This document shows positions 1-9,113 of a stretch of DNA of 64,000 nt, one piece after another (within the stretch, counting starts at the first letter, position 1; each line of letters starts with the position of its first letter). Made by a program: the position numbers and the translations under genes. Below the pieces are notes generated by a model that did no database searches, was not told the DNA's origin, and worked only from the letters and a program-made list of their open reading frames with translations. Origin of the DNA: Pikeienuella litoralis (lineage in GTDB: Bacteria; Pseudomonadota; Alphaproteobacteria; Rhodobacterales; Rhodobacteraceae); assembly GCF_037646705.1 (NCBI RefSeq), contig NZ_JBBHER010000005.1:359527-423526 (forward strand), read 5' to 3'.

Positions 1-984
1 CGCCTTGCCGATGGGAACGGTGTAGTCGTCGATCTCGGGAACGTCGAAGCTGCGCCCGTAGAGGATTTCATTCTCAAGGAAAATCACCGGATTCGGATCC
101 CGGATCGCTGATTTCAGCAACCCCTTGGCGTCTGCGGCCGAATAGGGCTGGATCACCTTCAGCCCGGGAATTTGCGCATACCAGGCCGCGTAATCCTGGC
201 TGTGCTGCGCGGCGACGCGCGCCGCCGCGCCGTTCGGGCCCCGGAAAACGATGGGGCACCCCATTTTCCCGCCGGACATATAAAGCGTCTTGGCGGCGGA
301 ATTGACGATCTGATCAATGGCCTGCATGGCGAAGTTGAAGGTCATGAACTCGACGATCGGGTTCAGCCCGGCGAAGGCCGCGCCTACCGCAAGGCCGGCG
401 AACCCGTGTTCGGTGATCGGCGTGTCGATCACCCGTTTCGGGCCGAATTCATCCAGAAGCCCCTGACTGACCTTGTAGGCGCCCTGATATTCCGCGACCT
501 CCTCGCCCATCAGGAACACGTCGCCGTTCGCGCGCATCTCCTCCACCATCGCATCCCGGATGGCTTCGCGCACGGTCTGCGATTTGAAGCTGGTTCCGGC
601 CGGCAGGTCGGATTCTTCCGGCGTGGCGCTTTTCGGCTGCGCGGCGGGCGGCGGCGCCTCGTCTCCGTCGCCGGAGTCCGCTTTCGCCTCGGGTTTGGGC
701 TTTTCAGGTTTCTTGTCCCCGGAAAGCGCGCTCTCGTCTTCGCCTTCTTCGAGAAGAACGGCGATCACCGCGTTGACCTTCACGCCTTCCGCGCCCTCGG
801 GCACGACCAGCTTTCCGACGGTTCCTTCATCGACCGCCTCGACCTCCATCGTCGCCTTGTCGGTCTCGATTTCGGCGATGACGTCCCCGGAGGAGACCTT
901 GTCGCCCTCCTTGATCAGCCATTTGGCGAGATTGCCCTCTTCCATCGTCGGCGAGAGGGCGGGCATCGTGATTTCAATGGTCAT
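1..984 (-). CDS. pdhB: Pyruvate dehydrogenase E1 component subunit beta, lipoyl-domain type (3' end cut by window edge)
   Basis: E1 beta subunit of the pyruvate dehydrogenase complex, which with E1 alpha decarboxylates pyruvate and acetylates the lipoyl arm. The start ATG at 984 gives an N-terminal lipoyl domain (about residues 1-80) with the lipoylation motif ETDKATME. A Pro/Ala/Glu/Lys-rich linker (about 80-135) follows, then the transketolase-like pyrimidine domain (GEEVAEYQGAYKVSQGL, then TPITEHGFAGLAVGAAFAGL). The lipoyl domain fused to E1 beta is typical of alphaproteobacteria. The frame stays open to base 1, so the C-terminal part is missing; 328 codons are present. It follows pdhA by 12 bp and is surely cotranscribed with it. 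pdhC is expected beyond the left edge. Confidence 0.96.
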   Translation of the reverse strand, partial: MTIEITMPALSPTMEEGNLAKWLIKEGDKVSSGDVIAEIETDKATMEVEAVDEGTVGKLVVPEGAEGVKVNAVIAVLLEEGEDESALSGDKKPEKPKPEAKADSGDGDEAPPPAAQPKSATPEESDLPAGTSFKSQTVREAIRDAMVEEMRANGDVFLMGEEVAEYQGAYKVSQGLLDEFGPKRVIDTPITEHGFAGLAVGAAFAGLNPIVEFMTFNFAMQAIDQIVNSAAKTLYMSGGKMGCPIVFRGPNGAAARVAAQHSQDYAAWYAQIPGLKVIQPYSAADAKGLLKSAIRDPNPVIFLENEILYGRSFDVPEIDDYTVPIGKA

Positions 985-996
985 GAGCGCGCTCCC

Positions 997-1986
997 TCAA
1001 GCGTAGACATCGGTCCAGAGCTCTTCCGCGTCCGGCTCCGGGCTTTCCTGTGCGAATTTCGCGGCGGCGTTCACGGTCGACTTGATCTCCTTGTCGATCG
1101 CCTTCAATTCGTCTTCCGACGTCCCGCCGCCCATGGTCAGCAGATCGCGCACATGGTCGATTGGGTCGCGCTCTTCGCGCATTTTCTGAACCTCTTCGCG
1201 CGTGCGGTATTTCGCCGGGTCCGACATGGAATGGCCGCGGTATCTGTATGTGTTCATTTCCAGAATATACGGTCCCTTGCCGGCGCGGCAGTGTTCGGCG
1301 GCCTTGGTCGCCGCCGCCTTCACCGCCAGAACGTCCATGCCGTCCACCGCCTCTCCGGGGATGCCGAACGCCTCGCCGCGCGTGTAGAGCGCAGGCGTCG
1401 ACGACCCGCGCTTCAGCGACGTTCCCATGGCGTATTGGTTGTTCTCGATCACGAAGATGCAGGGAAGCTTCCAGAGCGACGCCATGTTGAACGTCTCGTA
1501 GACCTGCCCCTGATTGGCGGCGCCGTCGCCAAAATAGGTGAAGGCCACATTGTCGTTTTCCCGATACCAGTTGGCGAACGCGAGCCCGGCGCCGATCGGC
1601 ACATTCGCTCCGACGATGCCATGGCCGCCATAGAACTCCTTTTCCTTGGAGAACATGTGCATCGAGCCGCCCTTGCCGCCGGAATAGCCGTCCTTGCGGC
1701 CGGTCAGCTCCGCCATCACCCCCTTGGGATCCATGCCGCTGGCCAGCATGTGGCCGTGATCGCGATATGTGGTGACGCGCTGGTCGCCTTTCTTGGCGCA
1801 GGCTTCAACCCCGACGACGACGGCTTCCTGGCCGATATAGAGATGGCAAAAGCCGCCAATGGCGCCCATGCCGTAAAGTTGCCCCGCCTTCTCCTCGAAC
1901 CTCCGGATGAGAAGCATCTCCCGGTAAAAGTGAAGAAGCTCGTCCTTAGAGGCGTTGGGGTTCTTCCGCTTGCGTGTTGCGGCCAT
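997..1986 (-). CDS. pdhA: Pyruvate dehydrogenase E1 component subunit alpha
   Basis: Thiamine diphosphate-binding E1 alpha subunit of pyruvate dehydrogenase; 329 aa, the usual length. The TPP/Mg motif starts GDGAANQGQVYE and ends about 30 residues later at ENNQYAMGTS. The phosphorylation-loop region reads YRYRGHSMSDPAKYRTREEV. The open frame extends to 2112, but I chose ATG 1986 (MAATRKRKNPNASKDELLHFY) because a GGAGG lies about 9 nt upstream and the conserved protein begins here. The upstream extension is Arg/Ala-rich and not family-like. It sits between the FtsB-like gene and pdhB, the usual order in Rhodobacterales. Confidence 0.97.
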   Translation of the reverse strand: MAATRKRKNPNASKDELLHFYREMLLIRRFEEKAGQLYGMGAIGGFCHLYIGQEAVVVGVEACAKKGDQRVTTYRDHGHMLASGMDPKGVMAELTGRKDGYSGGKGGSMHMFSKEKEFYGGHGIVGANVPIGAGLAFANWYRENDNVAFTYFGDGAANQGQVYETFNMASLWKLPCIFVIENNQYAMGTSLKRGSSTPALYTRGEAFGIPGEAVDGMDVLAVKAAATKAAEHCRAGKGPYILEMNTYRYRGHSMSDPAKYRTREEVQKMREERDPIDHVRDLLTMGGGTSEDELKAIDKEIKSTVNAAAKFAQESPEPDAEELWTDVYA

Positions 1987-2165
1987 GAATATCTTCCTCC
2001 CATACGGCGCGGCGGCCCGGGCGCCACGCGCTCGCATCGCCAGCGCCGCGTCGGCCATGTTCCATCTCTGCACGATTCCCGCGCCTTCGTTAAGAGGAAA
2101 CCGGCGATTCAAATGGTTGATGACGATTTGATCAGAAGAATCCGTCGCCCGAGCGTATAACTGGT

Positions 2166-2468
2166 TTAACGGATAACTATCTCTTCGGGTCTGATGAAGC
2201 CGAGGACGTCGCGCGCCCGTTCGTCCAGCAGATCGAGGTCGAGGTAAGACGTGTCCAGCCGGCGGGTGAGGTTCTCCAGCCTCTGTCGCTCGACGACCAG
2301 CGCGTCAAGCTCGGCGGCGAGACGGCTCTCCTCCTGCTCGGCCGCGAGCCCGACACGGAGCCCGAGGCCGCCCTGAACGCCGCGGTGCCCAAAATGCAGG
2401 ACTGCGGCGACGACGAACAGGCAGGCGCAAATATCGACGATACGGATCTTCAACCTGGTGGCGATCAT
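2166..2468 (-). CDS. FtsB/DivIC-family septum formation initiator
   Basis: Small bitopic cell-division protein of 100 aa. It has a short N-terminal cytoplasmic tail, one membrane segment (about residues 10-27, IVDICACLFVVAAVLHFG) and a periplasmic helix rich in Leu, Glu and Arg (about 40-80) expected to form a coiled coil. The end, about residues 83-100 (RARDVLGFIRPEEIVIR), is typical of the family. FtsB-type proteins bridge FtsL and FtsQ in the divisome. Assignment rests on architecture, on the C-terminal motif and on position between eno and pdhA, where alphaproteobacteria usually carry this gene. The start at 2468 has only a weak Shine-Dalgarno. Confidence 0.85.
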   Translation of the reverse strand: MIATRLKIRIVDICACLFVVAAVLHFGHRGVQGGLGLRVGLAAEQEESRLAAELDALVVERQRLENLTRRLDTSYLDLDLLDERARDVLGFIRPEEIVIR

Positions 2469-2608
2469 CTGCCCGGCGCCTCTGTTTCACGTTCTGTCGC
2501 GCACGTTTCGTCGGATGATGCCGCACTTGACGCCGAAAGAAAAGCGCCGCAGCGCCGATGGGCCGCGCGGCGCGCGAGAAAATAGAGCGAAATCGAGATG
2601 TCGCCCGC

Positions 2609-2630
2609 CGCCGCGCGGGGATGCGCGGCG
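2609..2630 (-). terminator. Hairpin directly after the eno stop (weak terminator candidate)
   Basis: A perfect 8-bp inverted repeat (CGCCGCGC / GCGCGGCG) with a 6-nt loop begins at the base next to the eno stop codon. Read on the minus strand it is not followed immediately by a U run; T-rich sequence comes about 15-30 nt later. It may stabilise the eno 3' end or weakly terminate. Confidence 0.3.
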
Positions 2631-3908
2631 TCAGCGGTTGAGCAGGCGGGCCCCCGCATAGACGGCCGCGTCGCCAAGATCCTCCTCGATCCGGATCAGC
2701 TGATTGTATTTTGCGAGGCGATCCGACCGGGCGAGGGAGCCGGTCTTGATCTGTCCGCAATTCGTCGCCACGGCGAGATCGGCGATCGTCGTATCCTCGG
2801 TTTCTCCCGAGCGATGCGACATCACCGCAGTATAGGCCGCGCGATGCGCGATATCGACCGTCTCCAGCGTCTCGGAGAGAGTCCCGATCTGGTTCACCTT
2901 CACCAGGATCGAATTGCCGACCCCGCGCGCGATCCCGTCCGACAGGCGCGCCGGGTTGGTGACGAAGAGATCGTCCCCGACCAGCTGGCAGCGCCCGCCG
3001 AGCGTCGCGGTCAGATGCGCCCAGCCGTCCCAGTCGTCCTCCGAAAGGCCATCCTCGATGGAGATGATCGGATAGGCCGAAATCAGATCGGCGTAGTAAT
3101 CGGTCATTTCGCCGGCGTCCAACACGCGGGATTCGCCCTTCAGGTGATAGCGCCCCTCGGAGAAAAACTCGGTCGCGGCGGAATCCAGCGCGAGAAACAC
3201 ATCCTCGCCGGGCCGGTAGCCGGCGCGCTCGATGGACTTGATGATGAAGTCGAGCGCGTCGCGCGTCGATGCGATGTTGGGCGCGAAGCCGCCCTCGTCG
3301 CCGACATTGGTGGCGAAGCCGGCGGCGGCCAGCTCACCCTTCAGCGTGTGGAATATCTCCGCCCCCATGCGCACCGCGTCCCGCATGGTCGGCGCGGAGA
3401 CCGGAATGACCATGAATTCCTGAATGTCGATCGGGTTGTCGGCGTGGGCGCCGCCATTGATGATGTTCATCATCGGCGCGGGCATGGTGCGCGCCGCCGG
3501 GCCGCCGACATATCGGTAGAGCGGGAGGCCCGCGCTCTCCGCCGCGGCTTTCGCGACCGCCAGCGACACGCCGAGGATCGCGTTCGCGCCGAGGCGGGAT
3601 TTGTTTTCGGTCCCGTCCAGGTCGATCATCGCGGCGTCGATCATGGTCTGGCGCGTCGCGTCGGCGCCCGAAATCGCTTCGAAAATCTCGCCGTTCACCG
3701 CATCGACGGCGTTCAGGACGCCCTTGCCGCGGTAGCGCTCCATATCTCCATCGCGAAGCTCGACCGCTTCATGCGCGCCGGTCGACGCCCCCGACGGGAC
3801 CGCCGCGCGCCCGCGCGCGCCATCTTCAAGCAACACATCGACTTCGACAGTCGGGTTGCCGCGGCTGTCCAGGATTTCACGTCCGGTGATTTCGATGATG
3901 GCGCTCAT
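2631..3908 (-). CDS. eno: Enolase (phosphopyruvate hydratase)
   Basis: Converts 2-phosphoglycerate to phosphoenolpyruvate in glycolysis; cytosolic, Mg-dependent, also a degradosome partner in many bacteria. 425 aa, full family length. Family motifs are present: N-terminal ITGREILDSRGNPTVEVDV, SGASTGAHEA, the metal-site segments (VGDEGGFAPN, SIEDGLSEDDW, QLVGDDLFVTN), the signature ILVKVNQIGTLSET, and SHRSGETEDTTIADLAV. The start ATG at 3908 fits the conserved N-terminus. The gene lies upstream of the FtsB-like gene and pdhAB, so glycolytic exit and pyruvate entry are adjacent. Confidence 0.99.
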   Translation of the reverse strand: MSAIIEITGREILDSRGNPTVEVDVLLEDGARGRAAVPSGASTGAHEAVELRDGDMERYRGKGVLNAVDAVNGEIFEAISGADATRQTMIDAAMIDLDGTENKSRLGANAILGVSLAVAKAAAESAGLPLYRYVGGPAARTMPAPMMNIINGGAHADNPIDIQEFMVIPVSAPTMRDAVRMGAEIFHTLKGELAAAGFATNVGDEGGFAPNIASTRDALDFIIKSIERAGYRPGEDVFLALDSAATEFFSEGRYHLKGESRVLDAGEMTDYYADLISAYPIISIEDGLSEDDWDGWAHLTATLGGRCQLVGDDLFVTNPARLSDGIARGVGNSILVKVNQIGTLSETLETVDIAHRAAYTAVMSHRSGETEDTTIADLAVATNCGQIKTGSLARSDRLAKYNQLIRIEEDLGDAAVYAGARLLNR

Positions 3909-4055
3909 GGCGGGCTCCGCTTGCTGTTTGTCACGCGTCTATAGGGTGAGCCGGTCCGGCGGACAAGAAAGGGCGCCGTGCGACTTTCCGCTCAAGGCGG
4001 GCCGGCGCGCATGGGAACGCCCGCGCTCCGCGCTCCCGTCCGGAGGCCGGCCTCT

Positions 4056-4814
4056 TCAGCCGTCTGTCTTTTCCGTCAGCTTGATCGCGGTCCAGATCGC
4101 ATCCATTTCCTCGAGCGACGCCTCCGCGGGGCTTCGGCCATCCGCCGCCAGCCTCGCCTCGACGCCGCGAAACCGGCGCTCGAACTTGGCGTTGGCGCGC
4201 CGGAGCGCGGCTTCGGGGTCTATCTTCAGATGGCGGCCGAGATTGGCGAGGACGAACAGAAGGTCGCCATATTCCTCTTCCGTCCGGTCCGGTCCGTCGC
4301 TCCGCGCCGCCTCGACGAGCTCCGCCGCCTCTTCCCGGATCTTGTCCAGCACGCCCTCGGCGTCGGGCCAGTCGAACCCGACCCGCGCCGCGCGGTCCTG
4401 CAGTTTCACCGCGCGGGTGAGGCCGGGCAGGGCGGTCGGCGTCCCGTCGAGCGCGCTTTCGCGCCGCTCGCCTTTCGCGCGGCGCTCCTCGGCTTTCAGG
4501 CGCTCCCAGGAGCCGGGCTTGAAATCCTCCCGCGCCCAGTCGCCGAATACATGCGGATGCCGGCGGATCATCTTCTCCGTGATGGCCTCGACGACATCCG
4601 GCCAGCCGAAGGCGCCGGTCTCGGCCGCCATCTGCGCGTGATAGACGACCTGCAGCAGCAGATCGCCGAGCTCGTCGGCCAGATCGTCCATCGCGCCGCG
4701 CTCGATCGCATCGGCGACCTCATAGGCCTCCTCGATGGTGAAGGGCGCGATGGAGCGGAAATCCTGGTCCAGATCCCACGGGCAGCCCCGTTCGGGCTCG
4801 CGGAGGCGGCGCAT
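4056..4814 (-). CDS. mazG: Nucleoside triphosphate pyrophosphohydrolase MazG
   Basis: Hydrolyses (d)NTPs to NMP and pyrophosphate, a house-cleaning and stringency-related enzyme. Two MazG repeats are visible. The first has the EExxE-type motif in TIEEAYEVADAIERG and the ExxD motif in DELGDLLLQVVYHAQ; the second has REEAAELVEAAR and EEYGDLLFVLANLGRH. The 252 aa from ATG 4814 start at MRRLREPERGCPWD, but the in-frame codons just upstream encode GLERLLEI, which matches the usual MazG N-terminus. No ATG, GTG or TTG occurs in that frame back into ssb, so the true start is unresolved. It lies 110 bp after ssb on the same strand. Confidence 0.93.
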   Translation of the reverse strand: MRRLREPERGCPWDLDQDFRSIAPFTIEEAYEVADAIERGAMDDLADELGDLLLQVVYHAQMAAETGAFGWPDVVEAITEKMIRRHPHVFGDWAREDFKPGSWERLKAEERRAKGERRESALDGTPTALPGLTRAVKLQDRAARVGFDWPDAEGVLDKIREEAAELVEAARSDGPDRTEEEYGDLLFVLANLGRHLKIDPEAALRRANAKFERRFRGVEARLAADGRSPAEASLEEMDAIWTAIKLTEKTDG

Positions 4815-4924
4815 GATCTCCAGCAGCCGCTCCAGCCCGGCGGCCGGATCGGCGATCAGATCGTCCGATTCGGCGCGGGGCAGGGGATGCGTGCGGGCCT
4901 TGGCGCCCCCGGTCCGAACGGGAT

Positions 4925-5407
4925 TCAGAACGGGATCTCGTCGTCGATGCCGGAAGAGAAGCCGCCCGAAGACTGGCCTCCGCCGCTCCGGTCGTCATAG
5001 CCTCCGCCGCCGCCGCTCCGATCGTCGTAGCCGCCCCCGCCGCCGCCGCCTTCGCCGCGCCCGTCCAGCATCGTGAGCGTCGAATTGAACGGGCGGAGGA
5101 CAACCTCCGTGGAGTACTTGTCCTGCCCGCTCTGGTCCTGCCATTTGCGGGTCTCAAGCTGACCCTCCAGATAGACCTTCGAGCCCTTGCGCAGATATTG
5201 CTCGGCGATTCGCACCAGCGGCTCCGAGAAGATCGCCACCCGATGCCACTCGGTGCGCTCGCGCCGCTCGCCGCTCGCCTTGTCCTTCCATGTCTCGGAC
5301 GTGGCGACGCTGAGATTGCAGACCTTGCCGCCGTTGGCGAAGCTCCGCACTTCCGGATCTCGGCCCAAATTGCCGATCAGGATCACCTTGTTGACGCTGC
5401 CCGCCAT
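4925..5407 (-). CDS. ssb: Single-stranded DNA-binding protein
   Basis: Binds single-stranded DNA in replication, recombination and repair. 160 aa: an OB-fold of about 110 residues starting MAGSVNKVILIGNLGRDPEV, a flexible Gly-rich linker, and the acidic tip DDEIPF that recruits partner proteins. The linker contains a near-perfect tandem repeat of GGGGGYDDRS (about bases 4983-5055). It is divergent from uvrA across 191 bp, a common arrangement in which both genes can be SOS-controlled. I looked for an alphaproteobacterial LexA box (GTTC-N7-GTTC) in the gap and did not find one. Confidence 0.98.
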   Translation of the reverse strand: MAGSVNKVILIGNLGRDPEVRSFANGGKVCNLSVATSETWKDKASGERRERTEWHRVAIFSEPLVRIAEQYLRKGSKVYLEGQLETRKWQDQSGQDKYSTEVVLRPFNSTLTMLDGRGEGGGGGGGYDDRSGGGGGYDDRSGGGQSSGGFSSGIDDEIPF

Positions 5408-5598
5408 GTCCGCTCCTTGTCGATTCCGTGTTCCGGGCGACCCTAACCCTTACCGGCGCGCCGCGCCATTCATCGACGCGGCTTTTTGGGGGGCGGCGTT
5501 TTGGGCGAGGCGCCGCTTTGATTCCGCTCCGCGACGGCATATGTGAAGGCGATCGGCGGCGCCTTCGGCCTCGCCGGCGTTCACGATACAGGCGGGCC

Positions 5599-8457
5599 AT
5601 GGCCGAACGGAAATTCCTGTCGATCCGCGGCGCGCGGGAGCATAATCTGAAGGGGATCGACGTCGATCTCCCGCGAAATGCGCTCTGCGTGATCACCGGC
5701 CTCTCCGGCTCCGGCAAGTCGTCGCTCGCGTTCGATACGATCTACGCGGAAGGGCAGCGGCGGTACGTCGAAAGCCTCAGCGCGTATGCGCGCCAGTTCC
5801 TGCAACTGATGCAAAAGCCCGATGTCGATCACATCGAAGGGCTCTCGCCCGCAATCTCGATCGAACAGAAGACCACGAGCAAAAACCCCCGCTCCACGGT
5901 CGGAACGGTGACGGAGATCTACGATTATCTGCGCCTCCTCTTCGCGCGGGTCGGCACGCCCTATTCGCCGGCGACCGGCCTTCCGATCGAGGCGCAGCAG
6001 ATCTCGGAGATGGTGGATCGCGTCATGGCGATGGAGGAGGGCGTGCGCGCCTATCTTCTCGCCCCGATCATCCGGGACCGGAAAGGCAGTTACGCCAAGG
6101 AGTTCGCGGAGCTTCGCAAGCAGGGTTTCCAGCGCGTGAAGGTGGATGGCGATTTCTTCGAGCTTGAGGAGCCGCCGGTTCTCGACAAGAAATTCCGCCA
6201 CAACATCGATGTCGTCGTCGATCGGATCGTCATCCGCGAAGGGATCGAGACCCGCCTCGCCGACAGCTTCGCCACCGCTCTCGGGCTCGCCGACGGGATC
6301 GCCGTGGTGGAGACGGCGCCGGCGGAGGGCGACCCGGCGCAGACGGTGTTCTCGGAGAAATTCGCCTGTCCCGTCTCCGGATTCACGATTTCCGAGATCG
6401 AGCCGCGCCTGTTTTCATTCAACGCGCCGTTCGGCGCCTGCCCGACCTGCGACGGGCTCGGACACGAGTCGTTTTTCGATGAGAATCTCATCGTTCCGGA
6501 TCAGGCCCTGCCGCTGAACAAGGGCGCGCTCGCCCCCTGGGCCAAAACCAACAGCCCCTATTACCGCCAGACCATCGAAGCGATCGCCAAGGCCTACGGC
6601 TTCGATGTCTCGGATCCCTGGCGCGACCTGCCGGAGCTTGCGCGCGAGACGCTGCTGCATGGTTCCGGAGAGCGGAAGATCAAGTTCCGATACGACGATG
6701 GCGGCCGCGTCTATGACGTGGAGCGCCCGTTCGAAGGCGTCATTCCGAATCTCGAGCGGCGTTACCGCGAGACTGAATCGCAGATGGTGCGGGAGTCGTT
6801 CGAATCCTACCGGAATGAGCGCCCCTGCGGCGCCTGCGGCGGCTATCGCCTTCGCGAGCAGGCGCTCGCGGTGAAGATCGCCGGCCTCCATATCGGTCAG
6901 GTCACGCGCATGTCTATTCGCGAGGCGGCGGCCTGGGCCGGCGCGGTGTTCGAGACGCTCTCGCCTCAGAAACAGGCCATCGCCGGCGCGATCCTGAAGG
7001 AGATCCGGGAGCGGCTGGGGTTTCTGGTCAATGTCGGGCTCGACTACCTGACGCTCGCCCGCGCCGCCGGCACCCTTTCCGGCGGCGAGAGCCAGCGCAT
7101 CCGCCTCGCCAGCCAGATCGGCTCCGGCCTCACCGGCGTTCTCTACGTGCTGGACGAGCCGTCCATCGGCCTTCATCAGCGCGACAACGACCGCCTGCTG
7201 ACCACCCTGAAGAATCTCCGCGATCAGGGAAACACCGTGATCGTGGTCGAGCATGACGAAGAGGCGATCCGCGCGGCGGATCACGTCGTGGACATCGGCC
7301 CCGGCGCGGGCGTGCATGGCGGCCATGTCATCGTCGCCGGTACGCCGCAGGACGTTATGGCGTGCGAGACATCGCTGACCGGGGCGTATCTGACCGGGCG
7401 CCGCGCGATCCCCACGCCGGGCGAGCGCCGGGTCGGCAATGGCGGAAAACTGATCGTCGAAGGCGCCAGCGGCAACAACCTGAAAGATGTCACCGTGGAG
7501 ATTCCGCTCGGAACCTTCACCTGCGTCACGGGCGTTTCCGGCGGCGGCAAGTCGACCCTGACGATCGAGACGATCTACAAGACCGCCGCGCAACGGCTGA
7601 ACGGGGCCCGCGCCATTCCGGCGCCATCGCGCTCGATCAAGGGGTTCGAGCATCTCGACAAGGTGATCGACATCGATCAGTCGCCGATCGGCCGCACCCC
7701 GCGCTCGAACCCGGCGACATATACCGGCGCCTTCACGCCGATCCGGGACTGGTTCGCCGGCCTGCCTGAATCGAAGGCCCGCGGGTACAAGCCGGGGCGC
7801 TTTTCCTTCAACGTGAAGGGCGGGCGCTGCGAGGCGTGCCAGGGCGACGGCGTCATCAAGATCGAGATGCACTTCCTGCCGGACGTCTATGTCGAATGCG
7901 AAACCTGCAAGGGCGCGCGCTACAACCGCGAGACCCTTCAGGTGAAGTACAAGGGCAAATCCATCGCCGAAGTGCTTGATATGACAGTAGAGGATGGGGT
8001 CGAATTTTTCTCCGCCATCCCGACGATCCGCGACAAGATGGAGACCCTGGAGCGGGTCGGCCTCGGCTATATCAAGATCGGGCAGCAAGCCACGACCCTC
8101 TCCGGCGGCGAGGCGCAGCGCGTGAAGCTCTCGAAGGAGCTGGCGAAGCGCGCCACGGGGAGGACGCTTTATATTCTAGACGAGCCGACGACGGGTCTTC
8201 ACTTCGAGGATGTGCGCAAGCTTCTTGAAGTGCTGCATGAACTGGTGGACGCCGGCAACACCGTACTCGTGATCGAGCACAATCTCGACGTGATCAAGAC
8301 CGCGGACTGGATCATCGATATCGGCCCCGAGGGCGGGGACGGCGGCGGCGAGGTCATCGCAATCGGAACGCCCGAGACGGTTGCGGCGGTGAAAGACAGC
8401 CATACCGGCCGCTATTTGCGCCCGCTCCTGAAGCGCGCGCGCGTCGCCGCCGAATAA
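5599..8457 (+). CDS. uvrA: Excinuclease ABC subunit A
   Basis: Damage-recognition ATPase of nucleotide excision repair, acting with UvrB and UvrC. 952 aa from ATG 5599 (MAERKFLSIRGAREHNL). The open frame runs back to 5428, but that stretch is Arg-rich and not family-like. It is a tandem ABC ATPase with Walker A GLSGSGKS (residues 34-41) and GVSGGGKS (about 644), and signatures LSGGESQRIRLASQIG and LSGGEAQRVKLSKEL. Cys pairs of the zinc modules are present (CPTCDGLG, CGACGG, CEACQGDG with CETCKGAR), as is the UvrB-binding insertion. The Shine-Dalgarno is weak. Complete and apparently functional. Confidence 0.99.
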   Translation: MAERKFLSIRGAREHNLKGIDVDLPRNALCVITGLSGSGKSSLAFDTIYAEGQRRYVESLSAYARQFLQLMQKPDVDHIEGLSPAISIEQKTTSKNPRSTVGTVTEIYDYLRLLFARVGTPYSPATGLPIEAQQISEMVDRVMAMEEGVRAYLLAPIIRDRKGSYAKEFAELRKQGFQRVKVDGDFFELEEPPVLDKKFRHNIDVVVDRIVIREGIETRLADSFATALGLADGIAVVETAPAEGDPAQTVFSEKFACPVSGFTISEIEPRLFSFNAPFGACPTCDGLGHESFFDENLIVPDQALPLNKGALAPWAKTNSPYYRQTIEAIAKAYGFDVSDPWRDLPELARETLLHGSGERKIKFRYDDGGRVYDVERPFEGVIPNLERRYRETESQMVRESFESYRNERPCGACGGYRLREQALAVKIAGLHIGQVTRMSIREAAAWAGAVFETLSPQKQAIAGAILKEIRERLGFLVNVGLDYLTLARAAGTLSGGESQRIRLASQIGSGLTGVLYVLDEPSIGLHQRDNDRLLTTLKNLRDQGNTVIVVEHDEEAIRAADHVVDIGPGAGVHGGHVIVAGTPQDVMACETSLTGAYLTGRRAIPTPGERRVGNGGKLIVEGASGNNLKDVTVEIPLGTFTCVTGVSGGGKSTLTIETIYKTAAQRLNGARAIPAPSRSIKGFEHLDKVIDIDQSPIGRTPRSNPATYTGAFTPIRDWFAGLPESKARGYKPGRFSFNVKGGRCEACQGDGVIKIEMHFLPDVYVECETCKGARYNRETLQVKYKGKSIAEVLDMTVEDGVEFFSAIPTIRDKMETLERVGLGYIKIGQQATTLSGGEAQRVKLSKELAKRATGRTLYILDEPTTGLHFEDVRKLLEVLHELVDAGNTVLVIEHNLDVIKTADWIIDIGPEGGDGGGEVIAIGTPETVAAVKDSHTGRYLRPLLKRARVAAE

Positions 8458-8520
8458 ACGCTCCGCGCGCAAGTGGTTCTGTGTTACGCTTCCTAGTGGT
8501 ATTCCCGAGGAGGCCACGCC

Positions 8521-8955
8521 ATGAATGTGCAGAAGGTCATTTCCGGCAAGAAGATACAGTCGGTCGAGATCATATCGGCTCAGGAGACGCTTGCGGCCGC
8601 GGCCGCAAGTCTTGCGTCGAAGAAGATCGGCGCGTTGATCGTCCTGGACCGCCGCGGCGGGGTCGCCGGCATCATTTCCGAGCGCGACATCGTGTGGCGG
8701 GTCGCCGCCGAGGGCGCGACCTGCCTGACGAGTCCGGTCGCGTCGGCGATGACCAAGGCGGTGAAGATCTGCGCGCCGACGGACACCGTCGCCTCCGTGA
8801 CCCAGCAGATGACCGAGGGCCGGTTCCGCCACATGCCGGTGATGGATGGCGGGCGGCTCGTCGGCGTGATCTCGATCGGCGACGTCCTGAAGGCGAGGAT
8901 GGATCAGATCGAGATGGAGAATCGGGCGATGGAAGACATGATCAGAGGGATCTGA
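8521..8955 (+). CDS. CBS-domain pair protein
   Basis: 144 aa, essentially two tandem CBS motifs (about residues 8-65 and 75-130). Recognisable pieces are SLASKKIGALIVLDRRGGVAGIISERDIV in the first and MTEGRFRHMPVMDGGRLVGVISIGDVLKAR in the second (given as landmarks). Such stand-alone pairs form a Bateman module that binds adenosine nucleotides or related ligands; the regulated partner is not known. It starts 63 bp after uvrA with a GAGGAG Shine-Dalgarno just upstream (GAGGAGGCCACGCC before ATG). No catalytic domain is attached. Orthologues are common in alphaproteobacteria, but no specific function can be inferred from the context. Confidence 0.88.
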   Translation: MNVQKVISGKKIQSVEIISAQETLAAAAASLASKKIGALIVLDRRGGVAGIISERDIVWRVAAEGATCLTSPVASAMTKAVKICAPTDTVASVTQQMTEGRFRHMPVMDGGRLVGVISIGDVLKARMDQIEMENRAMEDMIRGI

Positions 8956-9113
8956 CCGTCGCGTCCTCCGATCCCGAGCGCTCCCGGAGCCGATTTTCGC
9001 CCGATCGCGCCGGCGGAAACGCGTGAGAAGAGCGTTTCGGCCAATCCGCCCTTGACCCGACCCGCAACAATGCTGTTTGCCTTCCGCGGCGTCAGCAATG
9101 GGAGAAAGCGCGC

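Noticed and set aside
172..2160. 662-codon plus-strand frame antisense to pdhB and pdhA
   Set aside because: Both pdh subunits are unmistakable on the minus strand; the plus frame is the usual GC-rich shadow.
5408..5598. LexA box in the ssb-uvrA divergent gap
   Set aside because: I searched for GTTC-N7-GTTC and its complement and found only single half sites.
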